NCBI GenBank assembly: GCA_033721235.1
Contig: JAWWAY010000006.1
Location: 102,327 to 166,326 of the forward strand
Length of the DNA stretch: 64,000 nucleotides
From: UBA5078 sp033721235
GTDB taxonomy: Bacteria; Pseudomonadota; Gammaproteobacteria; Pseudomonadales; Pseudohongiellaceae
Direction of reading: 5' to 3'
In this document: positions 9,378-18,002 of the stretch, in pieces
Numbering within the stretch: the first letter of the stretch is position 1
Layout of the letters: every line of letters starts with the position of its first letter
Position numbers and translations under genes: made by a program
The notes under the pieces: generated by a model
Databases searched by the model: none
What the model saw: the letters and a program-made list of their open reading frames with translations, nothing else
Told to the model about the DNA's origin: nothing

Positions 9378-9383
9378 TATAAT
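9378..9383 (+). promoter_or_regulatory. Candidate -10 box for the hybrid kinase gene
   Basis: A consensus TATAAT lies 78 bp before the kinase start in the 200-bp AT-rich divergent region. I see no good -35 hexamer at 16-18 bp spacing, so either an activator is needed or this is a chance match. Confidence 0.35.
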
Positions 9384-9460
9384 CTAGTGATAGGGTCAGT
9401 TCGGCTCTATTACACTAGGTTTCGCCTCTAAGCGAAATACCGTAATAAGACCACTCACAT

Positions 9461-12400
9461 ATGGCGCATATGACAAGGATTATCGTTAGAGCTTTTTATT
9501 TTTTCCTGTTGCTAAACAGTGCGGCGGTATTGGGTGCCACTCTTGGAGATGAGCACGGGGAGGTCTTCCTTGGAGGAGAGCTGCGTTATGTCGAAGACGT
9601 CCGTAGCTCATTTAGTATTGAGGAGGCAAGAGAGGCTCTCTATTCGGAGGGCGTAAACTGGGATGCGCCCGGTTTTCCCGTATTCGGTTTCTCAAGTTCG
9701 AGCTACTGGGCGAGCGTGAGCGTAGATAATTCCTTTGCCACTGATCAGCAGTGGATTATGAAAATGGCATTTGCCCCTACCGATGAGATCGATTTCTACT
9801 ATCAGGATCGCTCAGCTAATTGGGTACATAAGAAAGGTGGCGACTCATTGCCTTTCTCTGTGCGCGACGTTGAACACCACGCTATCACCTTCAGTTTTCC
9901 TGTTTATGCAGGAGAGATCCAGACTTTTTATTTTAGGGTGAAAAACAGTGGCTCGGTACAGCTGCCAATCTCAGCTATCAGTCTGGAAAATCTTCAGGAA
10001 CAAACGCGAAGTGAATATTGGCTAATCGGCATGCTCTATGGCGCTTTATTGGTTATGGCTTTCTATAGTTGCGCCATTTGGGCTACAACTCACGACAAAA
10101 GTTATCTGTTCTTCTCGGCTTTTCTGCTTTCCGGTCTGCTCTACAACCTTTCTATGCAGGGCTTAGCATTCCAGTATTTTTGGCCTGACAATATTTATTG
10201 GTCCAATCGCGCGATGCCGACCTTTACCATGCTTGCCTGCGCTTCGGGCTTGGCATTCGTCTCGCGCTTTTTAAATCTGCAGCGTCTCAGTCGTAAGCTC
10301 AATAATTTGATGTTCATGCTGAGCATGGCCACTTTAGTTATAGCGGTTGTCGGATTAGTTTTACCGCTCCGGTGGATAATTCGAGTCGATGTTCTTGTGG
10401 TGTTAGGCGTGCTGGCAGCCGTTATGTACGTGACCTACTTCGGCTTAAAACGCAATAATAGACAAGCTGCTTTCTTGGCTATTGCATGGTCAATATTGAT
10501 GCTCAGTGTGCTTATAGAGATGGCCCAGCGTCTAGGGGTCAATATGCCGCCCACACTGAGCTTCCATAGTATTCAATTCGGAACTGTCTTAGGGGCAATG
10601 ATAATCGCACTCGGTTTGGGTGACCAAATCAATTCCTTACTTAAAAACTATGGCAGCGTCCAGAATGAGATGCTAAAGGCCAATCAGCAAAAAATCGAAG
10701 CCTTGCAGAATGCCGATGACCTGAAGGAAGAGTTCATAGCAAATGTATCTCACGAATTGAAAACTCCTCTAACGGGTATTATCGGCTTGTCGGAGATTAT
10801 TCTCGATAGTAAGAAGGGACAGCTTGATCCAAGCACGCTCGAAAGCTTGAATATGATTCGCATTAGTGGGCAGCGACTGGCGAATCTGGTGAATGACGTC
10901 ATTGATTTTTCGTCCATTAAACACGGTGAGCTTGAGTTAGATAGGCGCGCCGTAGATCTGAAGAAAGTTTGCAGTCTAGTGATCAAAATGTGCCGTTCTC
11001 TAGTTGGGGATAAACCTATTCAATTGGCAGAGCATTTTCCTGACGAGCCAGTAATAGTGTTAGGCGATGAAGATCGCTTGCAGCAAATTCTCTTTAACTT
11101 AGTTTCCAATGCCATCAAATTTACGCCACGCGGCTGGGTCGCCATCTCCATAGAGCTGATTGATATTGATGTGCGTATCAGTGTGAAAGACACCGGTGTA
11201 GGTATTTCAAGAGAGCAGCAGGCGCGAATTTTTAATCGCTTTTATCAGATCGATTCTACTGCGACACGCGAGCGCGGCGGTACCGGGCTTGGTTTGGCGA
11301 TATCGCAAAAACTGGTAGAGCTACACGGGACGGAAATTGTACTGCGCAGTAGTCTAGGTGAAGGCTCGACATTCTACTTCGACCTGCCCTTATATGGTGG
11401 GCAGCTGCTTTCCCGCGATAGTAATGCATCGGAGTTATCCGCTCCCTCTCAAAAAGATGCAGCAGAGCTAGCTTCTAGGCCTCTTGAGGTTAAGCAGAGA
11501 ACAGAGCGTAGGGCTGTGGCCGCAGAACTGGAAGAACAGGTGCTATCGGTCGAGCTTTCGAGCAAGCGTCGCAAGGTACTAGTTGTAGACGATGAGTATC
11601 TCAATGTGAAGATCGTAAAGGAGCACCTTAGCGCCCACTACGAAATTGTTACCGCTCTGGGTGGGCTGGAAGCTTTGGAGATTATCGAAAAGGATAAGCC
11701 CGATCTGCTCGTACTAGATTTAATGATGCCTATTATGACGGGTTTTGAACTATGCCAGAGGGTCCGACAGAAATATAGTTTGGATGAGTTGCCAATCGTT
11801 ATTCTCACTGCAAAAAACAGAGTTGAAGACTTAGTCAAAGGCTTAAGCATGGGAGCGAACGACTATATAAGCAAGCCGTTTAGTAAGGAAGAGTTGCGTG
11901 TGCGTGTAGGTAAGCAGGTAGAGCTGCTGGATCTACGTGAGGTTCGTAAAGAGAATGAAGTGCTAAACTGGCAGTTGGCTCGCTACCAAGAGAGCGAGAA
12001 ACGCTTGCGTGAACGAGAAACGCGTCTCGCCGGCATGCTTAATATTACCAGCGATGCACTAATTAGCATTAATGAACAGGGCACTATAGTTTTTATTAAC
12101 AAGCCCGCAGAGGACTTGTTAGGCGTTGACTCCGACCAATACACAGGGCAGGCCTTTAGTGAGCTAGCAGGAGTATTGGAGTCCTTGTGTAAAGGCTGCG
12201 CTGAGCACTTGAGATTTCCTTTCGATGAGTCTGTGCTCTCTAACGCTGAGGAGCCAAGTTATTATCACTTCACTCTTATGCTCAATGACGGCAATAGTGA
12301 ACAAGCAACGCCTACAGAGGTACGCATGGCGGTGTTGACACTTAGCTTAGAATACGACTTTTATCTCTTGACCCTCGAGAGAGTAGAGCAGGCTGAATTG

Positions 12401-12934
12401 GCGGAATCCGAGGATATTGAGAATGCGCCGTTACCAGAGCTTATATCCCAGATTAATAAGAATGTGGAACGGACTCAGCTGCTTAGCCGGTATTTGTCGA
12501 AGATAACGCCTGAGGATTTACAAAAGCATAAGCATTTGTTTAGTGACCTAGAGAATGTCGATAAGATTATCGGAAGTTTGACCAGCTCTTTACCCACGGA
12601 GGATGACTCCGAGCAGGCCTACCGCGAGGCGCTGGTTAAACTAATGCAAGATTGCCATTATTTTTGGCAGAAGGTAACCGGAGAGTCGATCATCGATTTG
12701 GCCGAAAAAAGCCGCATATGGAGCGTGAGTATTGACAATGGACGCTTGAGAACTCGTTCTATGAATCGCTATCTCTCCGTAGATAAATTGCCAAAAAATC
12801 CGCGCTGGAGACAAGTGGCGCGAACTGCTTACTTTGTTTTATCAAAAGTCTCAGAGGACCAGGAAGCGAAGAGAGCGTTGGAGAAATCAGTCGCGACTCT
12901 ACAAGAAATTGTCGAGAAGAGAGCGCTTAATTAA
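9461..12934 (+). CDS. Hybrid sensor histidine kinase (7TMR-DISM, HisKA, HATPase, REC, PAS)
   Basis: The 1157-residue protein has a signal peptide, a periplasmic 7TMR-DISMED2-type beta domain (about 40-170), a 7TM-DISM membrane bundle (about 185-395) and a short coiled coil. The HisKA phospho-acceptor is His431 in NVSHELKTPL. The HATPase has N box (SNAIKFTP) and G boxes (DTGVGIS, GGTGLGLAIS). A receiver has phospho-Asp753 in LLVLDLMMP, with an acidic VVDDE start and a KPF lysine. A PAS-like domain (about 850-960) follows. The last 150 residues form a helical domain I do not recognise, with conserved-looking SVSIDNGR and NPRWRQVARTAYF; it lacks an obvious HPt histidine motif. No cognate regulator is adjacent. 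The 3' end overlaps the convergent UbiA gene by 4 bp. Confidence 0.92.
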   Translation: MAHMTRIIVRAFYFFLLLNSAAVLGATLGDEHGEVFLGGELRYVEDVRSSFSIEEAREALYSEGVNWDAPGFPVFGFSSSSYWASVSVDNSFATDQQWIMKMAFAPTDEIDFYYQDRSANWVHKKGGDSLPFSVRDVEHHAITFSFPVYAGEIQTFYFRVKNSGSVQLPISAISLENLQEQTRSEYWLIGMLYGALLVMAFYSCAIWATTHDKSYLFFSAFLLSGLLYNLSMQGLAFQYFWPDNIYWSNRAMPTFTMLACASGLAFVSRFLNLQRLSRKLNNLMFMLSMATLVIAVVGLVLPLRWIIRVDVLVVLGVLAAVMYVTYFGLKRNNRQAAFLAIAWSILMLSVLIEMAQRLGVNMPPTLSFHSIQFGTVLGAMIIALGLGDQINSLLKNYGSVQNEMLKANQQKIEALQNADDLKEEFIANVSHELKTPLTGIIGLSEIILDSKKGQLDPSTLESLNMIRISGQRLANLVNDVIDFSSIKHGELELDRRAVDLKKVCSLVIKMCRSLVGDKPIQLAEHFPDEPVIVLGDEDRLQQILFNLVSNAIKFTPRGWVAISIELIDIDVRISVKDTGVGISREQQARIFNRFYQIDSTATRERGGTGLGLAISQKLVELHGTEIVLRSSLGEGSTFYFDLPLYGGQLLSRDSNASELSAPSQKDAAELASRPLEVKQRTERRAVAAELEEQVLSVELSSKRRKVLVVDDEYLNVKIVKEHLSAHYEIVTALGGLEALEIIEKDKPDLLVLDLMMPIMTGFELCQRVRQKYSLDELPIVILTAKNRVEDLVKGLSMGANDYISKPFSKEELRVRVGKQVELLDLREVRKENEVLNWQLARYQESEKRLRERETRLAGMLNITSDALISINEQGTIVFINKPAEDLLGVDSDQYTGQAFSELAGVLESLCKGCAEHLRFPFDESVLSNAEEPSYYHFTLMLNDGNSEQATPTEVRMAVLTLSLEYDFYLLTLERVEQAELAESEDIENAPLPELISQINKNVERTQLLSRYLSKITPEDLQKHKHLFSDLENVDKIIGSLTSSLPTEDDSEQAYREALVKLMQDCHYFWQKVTGESIIDLAEKSRIWSVSIDNGRLRTRSMNRYLSVDKLPKNPRWRQVARTAYFVLSKVSEDQEAKRALEKSVATLQEIVEKRALN

Positions 12935-14382
12935 GATCGAATAATGCTTAGCCAATCGATCGTTGCTAGCCAAAGCAAGGCCCCGCTCATAAGGGTCAAT
13001 ATTTGGCTAACGCGGTCTTGTAAGGCAAACACAACTGGGTCTTCCTCAATCTCGCCCCGAGCGGCCAATAACCAAATTCGACTCACCATGTAAAGAAGTA
13101 GTGGGCAGATTAGCCATAGCACCTCAGGGGTGGCGTACTGAGTTCTCGTCTCTACGCTATTAATGTATAGCGCAAATACCATTACGGATAAGAAAGCGCT
13201 GATGGTGCCGAAGTTCGCCATCATACGCAGATCCTGTGCGTAGTAGCCACGCCCCTGGCTTTGGCTGATTCCGGCATTGCGCAGGTAGTCGAGTTCGGTA
13301 TAACGCTTCACCACCGCTAGGCTGAAGAATAGAAACATGGAAAAGGCCAATAGCCAGAATGAGGGGATGACGGAGATGGCAGCAGCGCCAGATATAATCC
13401 GTATGGTGTAGAGCGTTGCAAGCATAATGACGTCTACTAACACAACTCTCTTTAAGAAGAAGCTATAGAGGCCTGTACATAGATAGTAAAAGGTTAATAC
13501 CGCAATGAAAGCTCTAGGCAGAATGCTTGCTAGTGAGAAGGCGCAGATCAAAAGCGCTGGGCTTATCAATAGTCCGTGGAGAATAGGAATGTCGCCAGCT
13601 GCGAAGGCGCGACGATGCTTGCTTCGGTGCTGTCGATCGCTGTCTAGGTCCAGTAAATCATTGAGTACATAGACGCTTGAGGCGCATAGTCCAAAGCATA
13701 GGAACGCTAACGCTGCCTGCATTAGCAATTCGATATTCGTCACTTGGTGGGCGAGTGCTAATGGTAGAAACACCAGCGCGTTCTTGAGCCACTGATGTAA
13801 GCGCAGTGCGCTAAGATAACGCCGCCACTTGGTTTTGGAATCTCTAAACTCCGCCTCAATTGTCGTTAGAGTATCGAGAGACTTTCTTGTGCTTGAGCTG
13901 GCGTTAACTGGGATAGCAGAGTCAGAGTATTCCCATACAGCAAGGTCGACTTTACTATCACCGGCGTATGAAAAATAATCGTCCTTGGTTTGAATTTCTT
14001 TTAATTTCCTCTTGCCAGACAGATTGCGAGTTTGGTCGCTGCCTATCGCTCGACTGAAAATGCCCAAGTGCTCCGCAACGGCCTTTACTAGTCGTTCATT
14101 TGAGGCGGATATTAGAATAAGCTCGCGTCCGCGAGACTTTTGAGCCCTTAGGTATTCTAAAAGTTCTTGGTTGTAAGGCAGTAAGTCAGCGCGAAGTTTT
14201 ACTCGGCTTGCCAGTTGATGTTTAAACTTTGCCTTTCCTTGTAGTAACCATAAAGGTATTAGGAAGATATAAAGCAGGTTGTGTTTTATTAATGCAAGAA
14301 AAGACTCCAGTAGTAGATCGCTACGAATAAGAGTGCCATCTAAGTCCACATACAGGGGATATGGTTTGCTAGTCGAGCTCAT
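12931..14382 (-). CDS. HAD phosphatase-UbiA prenyltransferase fusion, predicted polyprenyl-phosphate phosphoribosyltransferase/phosphatase
   Basis: Residues 1 to about 165 form a HAD hydrolase: D13-L-D15-GT nucleophile motif, motif II serine in ISAS (91-94), and AGDSKVD (140-146) supplying the acidic motif. Residues about 190-483 form a UbiA-type polytopic prenyltransferase with the Mg/diphosphate motif NDxxDxxxD at 241-249 and a later DV..LATLYTIR..SGA segment. In mycobacteria the UbiA protein Rv3806c joins phosphoribosyl diphosphate to decaprenyl phosphate, and a separate phosphatase removes the 5-phosphate. Here both activities could sit in one polypeptide. It is the last gene of the operon, 15 bp after the dprE2-like gene. 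The substrate assignment is inferred from that context. Confidence 0.85.
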   Translation of the reverse strand: MSSTSKPYPLYVDLDGTLIRSDLLLESFLALIKHNLLYIFLIPLWLLQGKAKFKHQLASRVKLRADLLPYNQELLEYLRAQKSRGRELILISASNERLVKAVAEHLGIFSRAIGSDQTRNLSGKRKLKEIQTKDDYFSYAGDSKVDLAVWEYSDSAIPVNASSSTRKSLDTLTTIEAEFRDSKTKWRRYLSALRLHQWLKNALVFLPLALAHQVTNIELLMQAALAFLCFGLCASSVYVLNDLLDLDSDRQHRSKHRRAFAAGDIPILHGLLISPALLICAFSLASILPRAFIAVLTFYYLCTGLYSFFLKRVVLVDVIMLATLYTIRIISGAAAISVIPSFWLLAFSMFLFFSLAVVKRYTELDYLRNAGISQSQGRGYYAQDLRMMANFGTISAFLSVMVFALYINSVETRTQYATPEVLWLICPLLLYMVSRIWLLAARGEIEEDPVVFALQDRVSQILTLMSGALLWLATIDWLSIIRS

Positions 14383-14397
14383 ATGGATCAGAACCTT

Positions 14398-15138
14398 TTA
14401 TAATTTTAGTCGTTTGAATATAAACTCGGGAACGAGTCTCACGACAAGCAAGATATAGCGCCAGTATCCGGGCGCATAGATACACGGCTTGCCTTTATCT
14501 ATTCCTTTGGTAATGCTCTGGGCAACACGTTCTGGAGTGCTCCACAACGGCCCCCCTTTTTCAATTTCATTAGTCATTGGTGTATCGACAAAGCCAGGTT
14601 TTATATCGATGACCGAAATGCCTTTGCTAAATAATTTTCCGCGCAGTCCCTGTATAAAAATTGACACGGCTCCTTTGGAGGCGCCGTAGTAGTAGTTGGA
14701 TTGTCTACCCCTGTCTCCGGCAACGGATGTGATAACCGCGATCGTACCTTTTCCCTGCTCGCTCATCATAGGGGCGAGCAAGTTTAGTAGCGATAAAGTG
14801 CTAGTGGTATTGGTGTGAAACTGTTGGAGGGCGTAAGAAAAATCATTTTCGCAGCGCTGTTGGTCTGGCAGGACGCCATGACAAATCAATACTAAATCGA
14901 TCACGCCTAGTGTCTTCTTAGCTTGCTCAAGCGCACTCTGTTGCTCATCTAAGCTATCGCTGTCCAATACGGCAAGGTCGACTTTTTTGGCGCCGCGCAC
15001 ACTGAGATCACCTTCCTGGATTTCCAGCTTGCGTTTGTCGCGGCCAAGCAAATATAAATGGCAGGCCGCTGCGGCATAGTGTCTGGCACAGGCTTTGGCA
15101 ATGGCTGAGTTAGCGCCAATGATGAGTATGTTCTGCAA
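14398..15138 (-). CDS. dprE2: DprE2-like SDR: decaprenylphosphoryl-2-keto-ribose reductase homologue
   Basis: This 246-residue short-chain dehydrogenase has an N-terminal nucleotide site IIGANSAIAKA in place of the textbook GxxxGxG, as is common in DprE2-type enzymes. The catalytic Ser is in TSVAGDRGRQSN and the Tyr/Lys pair in YYYGASK. The PGFVDTPMT segment also fits DprE2. The predicted reaction is NADH-dependent reduction of the 2-keto intermediate made by DprE1, completing epimerisation of ribose to arabinose on the lipid carrier. The start is a TTG with GGAG 8 bases upstream; the Rossmann strand begins at residue 3, so no later start is possible. It lies 29 bp after the dprE1-like gene. 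Confidence 0.85.
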   Translation of the reverse strand: MQNILIIGANSAIAKACARHYAAAACHLYLLGRDKRKLEIQEGDLSVRGAKKVDLAVLDSDSLDEQQSALEQAKKTLGVIDLVLICHGVLPDQQRCENDFSYALQQFHTNTTSTLSLLNLLAPMMSEQGKGTIAVITSVAGDRGRQSNYYYGASKGAVSIFIQGLRGKLFSKGISVIDIKPGFVDTPMTNEIEKGGPLWSTPERVAQSITKGIDKGKPCIYAPGYWRYILLVVRLVPEFIFKRLKL

Positions 15139-15167
15139 AGAGTTAGCTCCTGTTTTGATTGCTAGCG

Positions 15168-16481
15168 CTATAGCCCTAGTCTTCTTGACTGTAAAGAATT
15201 AAAAACCTTATCGGCCCCTGTTTCTTGGCGCAGCTGAACAAATTTGTTCCAGTTTTCATACCCAGCTTTAAACATCTGCTCGCTCATGCGAGCGTCCTTT
15301 GTTAGATAGAGTCGTCCGCCATGATCGATAATGATGGCGTCCAGCTCTCTTAACACGGCCTCTAGTGACGGTTCCCATTTAAAATCTAGCGCAATGGTAT
15401 AACCCGGTTTTGGAAAAGATAGCCAGTTCTTATTGGCTGGGCCAAATTTCTTTAGAACGCTCAAGAAGGAACCCTTGCCTGCATTGCGAGTAGTGTTGAG
15501 AACTTTTTCGATGGCGTCTTTAGCAGCATCAGTGGGCACTAAGAATTGGTATTGCACAAAGCCATTCTTGCCATAGAGCCGGTTCCAGGACTCTATGCTG
15601 TCTAGGGGGAAGAAGAAGGGCTGCAAGCCAATTATTTGCTTGCTCCCTTCTTTGATAGGTTTATGGAAATAGAGTTTATTGAATGCCCCCATCGTATAGC
15701 GATTAAGCATAAAACTAGGCGCGTCAATGGGGATCGGCAGCTTGCTGCGCTTAATGGCGTCCAGCGCTCCGCGCTCGGCGTGTTCGCCAATGTATAAAAT
15801 GGAGCGGCCAAGATGTTCGTTCTTGGCCAAACAATCGAGCCAAGCTACTGAATAGCTAGCGTCCTTGTATTCATCGAATAAGGCGAAAATCTCGCTAAGG
15901 TTCTGGGCTTTAAAGCTGCGCTGCTCTATGCAAGAGCTACTGATGGGTTTCAAGGAAATAGTAGCATCTACGATGATGCCGGTGAGGCCCATTCCGCCAC
16001 AGGTGGCGTGAAAGAGATCGGCGTTGTGCGTAGGAGAGCAGCTAATGAGCTCTCCGTTGGCCAGAAGTAGTGATAACTCTTTAACATGGGCCCCAAAGCT
16101 ACCATCAATATGATGATTCTTCCCGTGTACATCGCTTGCGATAGCGCCCCCAAGCGAAACGAATCTCGTGCCTGGCACGACGGGCAGGAAAAACCCTCGA
16201 GGCACAAAATGCTCCAATAGGCTTGATAGGCTGACACCTGCCGCGCATTTGACTTCGGCCTTGTCTTCATCAAAGGAAATAAAGTGATCGAGCAAGCCCG
16301 TGCACACGAGGGTAGATGCCAGTGCACTGTCTCCATAGCTGCGCCCACATCCCCGAGCAATTAGCCCGCTAGGCTCTAACTGCTGATGCGCCGCAAGAAG
16401 CTCCTGTACCTGAGCTAAGCTCTGTGGTCTGACGATCTTAGAGTCTGTTTTGGGGAATCGTCCCCATGAGTGCACTTGCAT
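15168..16481 (-). CDS. dprE1: DprE1-like FAD oxidoreductase: polyprenylphosphoryl-ribose 2'-oxidase homologue
   Basis: This 437-residue VAO-family flavoenzyme has an FAD-binding part (GCGRSYGDSA; the SDVHGKNHH segment holding the flavin-site His, residue 119) and a C-terminal cap typical of DprE1. Lysines matching mycobacterial K367 and K418 are present as K344 (LKKFGP) and K395 (YLTKDAR). The residue matching Cys387, the covalent target of benzothiazinones, is Ala364 (TIALDF). The predicted reaction is oxidation of the 2'-hydroxyl of polyprenylphosphoryl-ribose. I set the start at ATG 16481, which overlaps the gtrA stop as TGATG and has GGAG just upstream; a TTG one codon earlier is less likely. 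Confidence 0.88.
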   Translation of the reverse strand: MQVHSWGRFPKTDSKIVRPQSLAQVQELLAAHQQLEPSGLIARGCGRSYGDSALASTLVCTGLLDHFISFDEDKAEVKCAAGVSLSSLLEHFVPRGFFLPVVPGTRFVSLGGAIASDVHGKNHHIDGSFGAHVKELSLLLANGELISCSPTHNADLFHATCGGMGLTGIIVDATISLKPISSSCIEQRSFKAQNLSEIFALFDEYKDASYSVAWLDCLAKNEHLGRSILYIGEHAERGALDAIKRSKLPIPIDAPSFMLNRYTMGAFNKLYFHKPIKEGSKQIIGLQPFFFPLDSIESWNRLYGKNGFVQYQFLVPTDAAKDAIEKVLNTTRNAGKGSFLSVLKKFGPANKNWLSFPKPGYTIALDFKWEPSLEAVLRELDAIIIDHGGRLYLTKDARMSEQMFKAGYENWNKFVQLRQETGADKVFNSLQSRRLGL

Positions 16482-16876
16482 CAAGGCTCCCGTTTAGTAA
16501 AAACGAAACGTTTATCTAACTGGTATTTGATCACATAACCCAAGCCGAGTCCCAGCGCTGCCCCCATATAGCGAGCGATGCGAGAGTCAAAAAATGCATC
16601 GAAGCCTATTTCCATTCCCCAGAATAATGCGGTTGTGAGCACGCCTGTGAGCGTGTAGGCAATAAACTGTTTGGAGTCTTGCGAGACGGGTTTAGTAGCG
16701 GCCGCGAAAATATAGCGTCGATCAAGTAGGTATTTAACCACCAGACCTACACCGGTTCCTAGAGCGAGCGCTAACGCAAAACTATTAGAGATGACGAGAA
16801 CGCTAAACTCTTGGGCGAGAATATTGCTAGCGGTGGCGATAACAGCAAAGAAGCTGTACAAAAGTGCTATCTTCAT
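16481..16876 (-). CDS. gtrA: GtrA-family four-helix membrane protein, candidate lipid-linked sugar flippase component
   Basis: The 131-residue protein has four hydrophobic helices and the GtrA features GLVVKYLLDRRYIF and its internal echo GYVIKYQLDKRFVF. Family members take part in moving undecaprenyl-linked sugars across the inner membrane or in scaffolding their synthesis. The mycobacterial relative Rv3789 belongs to the arabinan precursor system. It is the first gene of the operon, its TGA overlapping the ATG of the dprE1-like gene, which ties it functionally to the lipid-arabinose pathway. The promoter must lie in the 199-bp divergent region shared with the inositol-phosphatase-family gene, where I see no consensus boxes. 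Confidence 0.85.
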   Translation of the reverse strand: MKIALLYSFFAVIATASNILAQEFSVLVISNSFALALALGTGVGLVVKYLLDRRYIFAAATKPVSQDSKQFIAYTLTGVLTTALFWGMEIGFDAFFDSRIARYMGAALGLGLGYVIKYQLDKRFVFTKREP

Positions 16877-17075
16877 CTCTCACAGTCCGGTTGTTTGAGT
16901 ATGGCGAACGAGCTGCGCTCATCTCACTAGTAGCCGCGCAGAATACCGCGCTAGCCCTTGCTTTACCAGTGAAGCTGCAGCGGGATATGGGGGCGCAGAG
17001 GCCAAAACTGTGTCACTCCTGGGCAGCTGTTATACTCTAGCTGCCAAACGACTACTTAACGCAGTGGAAAAAACT

Positions 17076-17903
17076 ATGCATGAATCGATTCCCGAATTTA
17101 CTCTCACACTCGCTCGTCAAGCGGGCGATTTTATCTTGCAGCAAAGGAGCGCGATGCTGGATGGGGATCATCGCTATAAAGACGGGGCCGAATTAGTTAC
17201 CGAGGCGGATGTTAAGACCGACGAATTTATCTGTGATGTTATTAGGGCTAAGTTCCCCGAGCATAATATCTTAGCGGAGGAGTCGGCTCCCGATGGTTTG
17301 ACGCTATCGCAGATGCAAGAGCCTTTGTGGATTATTGACCCCATAGATGGAACGGTGAACTATGCCCATGGTCATCTGCAAAGTGCGGTTTCAATCGCGT
17401 ACGCCGAGAACGGGCAGATAATGTGTGGCGTGGTTTGTAACCCCTTCGCGCAAGAGACCTTTCATGCGGTGAAGGGTCAAGGGGCTTGGCTCAATGGGAA
17501 GAAAATCTCGGTGGGTGGGCAGAGCGATTTGCGACGCTCTATCGTGGCAACGGGCTTCCCTTATGTTAAAGAAAACATGGCCCCTATTGTGCGGCGCTTG
17601 GCGCTTGTTCTCAACGAATGCGCAGACATCAGACGGCTTGGGGCTGCCTCTCTGGACATATGCTGGGTAGCCATGGGGCGACTCGATGCGTACTACGAAA
17701 GCCTAAGTATTTGGGACTTTGCTGCCGCTCAGCTTATTGCGCAAGAAGCCGGCGCTTGCTATGGGCATTTTAAACCAGTGCCAGAGGGGGTGAGCCCTGT
17801 GTTTCATAATAAAGACATTTTGGTGGCAAACTCTGCGCTATTTGAACAGATGAAAGACCTGCTAAACCGAGCCAGTGATTTTGATCTTGAGCAGATGCGC
17901 TAG
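17076..17903 (+). CDS. Inositol-1-monophosphatase / CysQ-family phosphatase
   Basis: The 275-residue protein has the lithium-sensitive phosphatase signatures: EES (metal-binding Glu), DPIDGTVNYAHG (DPxDGT metal loop) and the C-terminal SLSIWDFAAA motif. It hydrolyses a small sugar, inositol or nucleotide phosphate in the cytoplasm using Mg2+; the substrate cannot be read from sequence. Candidates are SuhB-like inositol monophosphatase and CysQ-like PAP phosphatase. I start it at ATG 17076, where the family N-terminus begins. The frame is open further upstream to 17010, but those 22 residues are atypical. It is divergent from the arabinose-lipid operon, with no sequence evidence that it belongs to that pathway. 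Confidence 0.85.
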   Translation: MHESIPEFTLTLARQAGDFILQQRSAMLDGDHRYKDGAELVTEADVKTDEFICDVIRAKFPEHNILAEESAPDGLTLSQMQEPLWIIDPIDGTVNYAHGHLQSAVSIAYAENGQIMCGVVCNPFAQETFHAVKGQGAWLNGKKISVGGQSDLRRSIVATGFPYVKENMAPIVRRLALVLNECADIRRLGAASLDICWVAMGRLDAYYESLSIWDFAAAQLIAQEAGACYGHFKPVPEGVSPVFHNKDILVANSALFEQMKDLLNRASDFDLEQMR

Positions 17904-18002
17904 GCCAAGGCGTCACAGAAAACCATAGGAAGTGTCATAAAACAGTCATGCATTTTGCTTAAGCTTTGCGGCAATGAATTTATGTTCGCAGGAGTGATGA
18001 AG

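Noticed and set aside
17076..17903. Phosphatase for the arabinose-lipid pathway
   Set aside because: It is divergent from that operon and of the soluble inositol-phosphatase family; the HAD half of the UbiA fusion is the better candidate.
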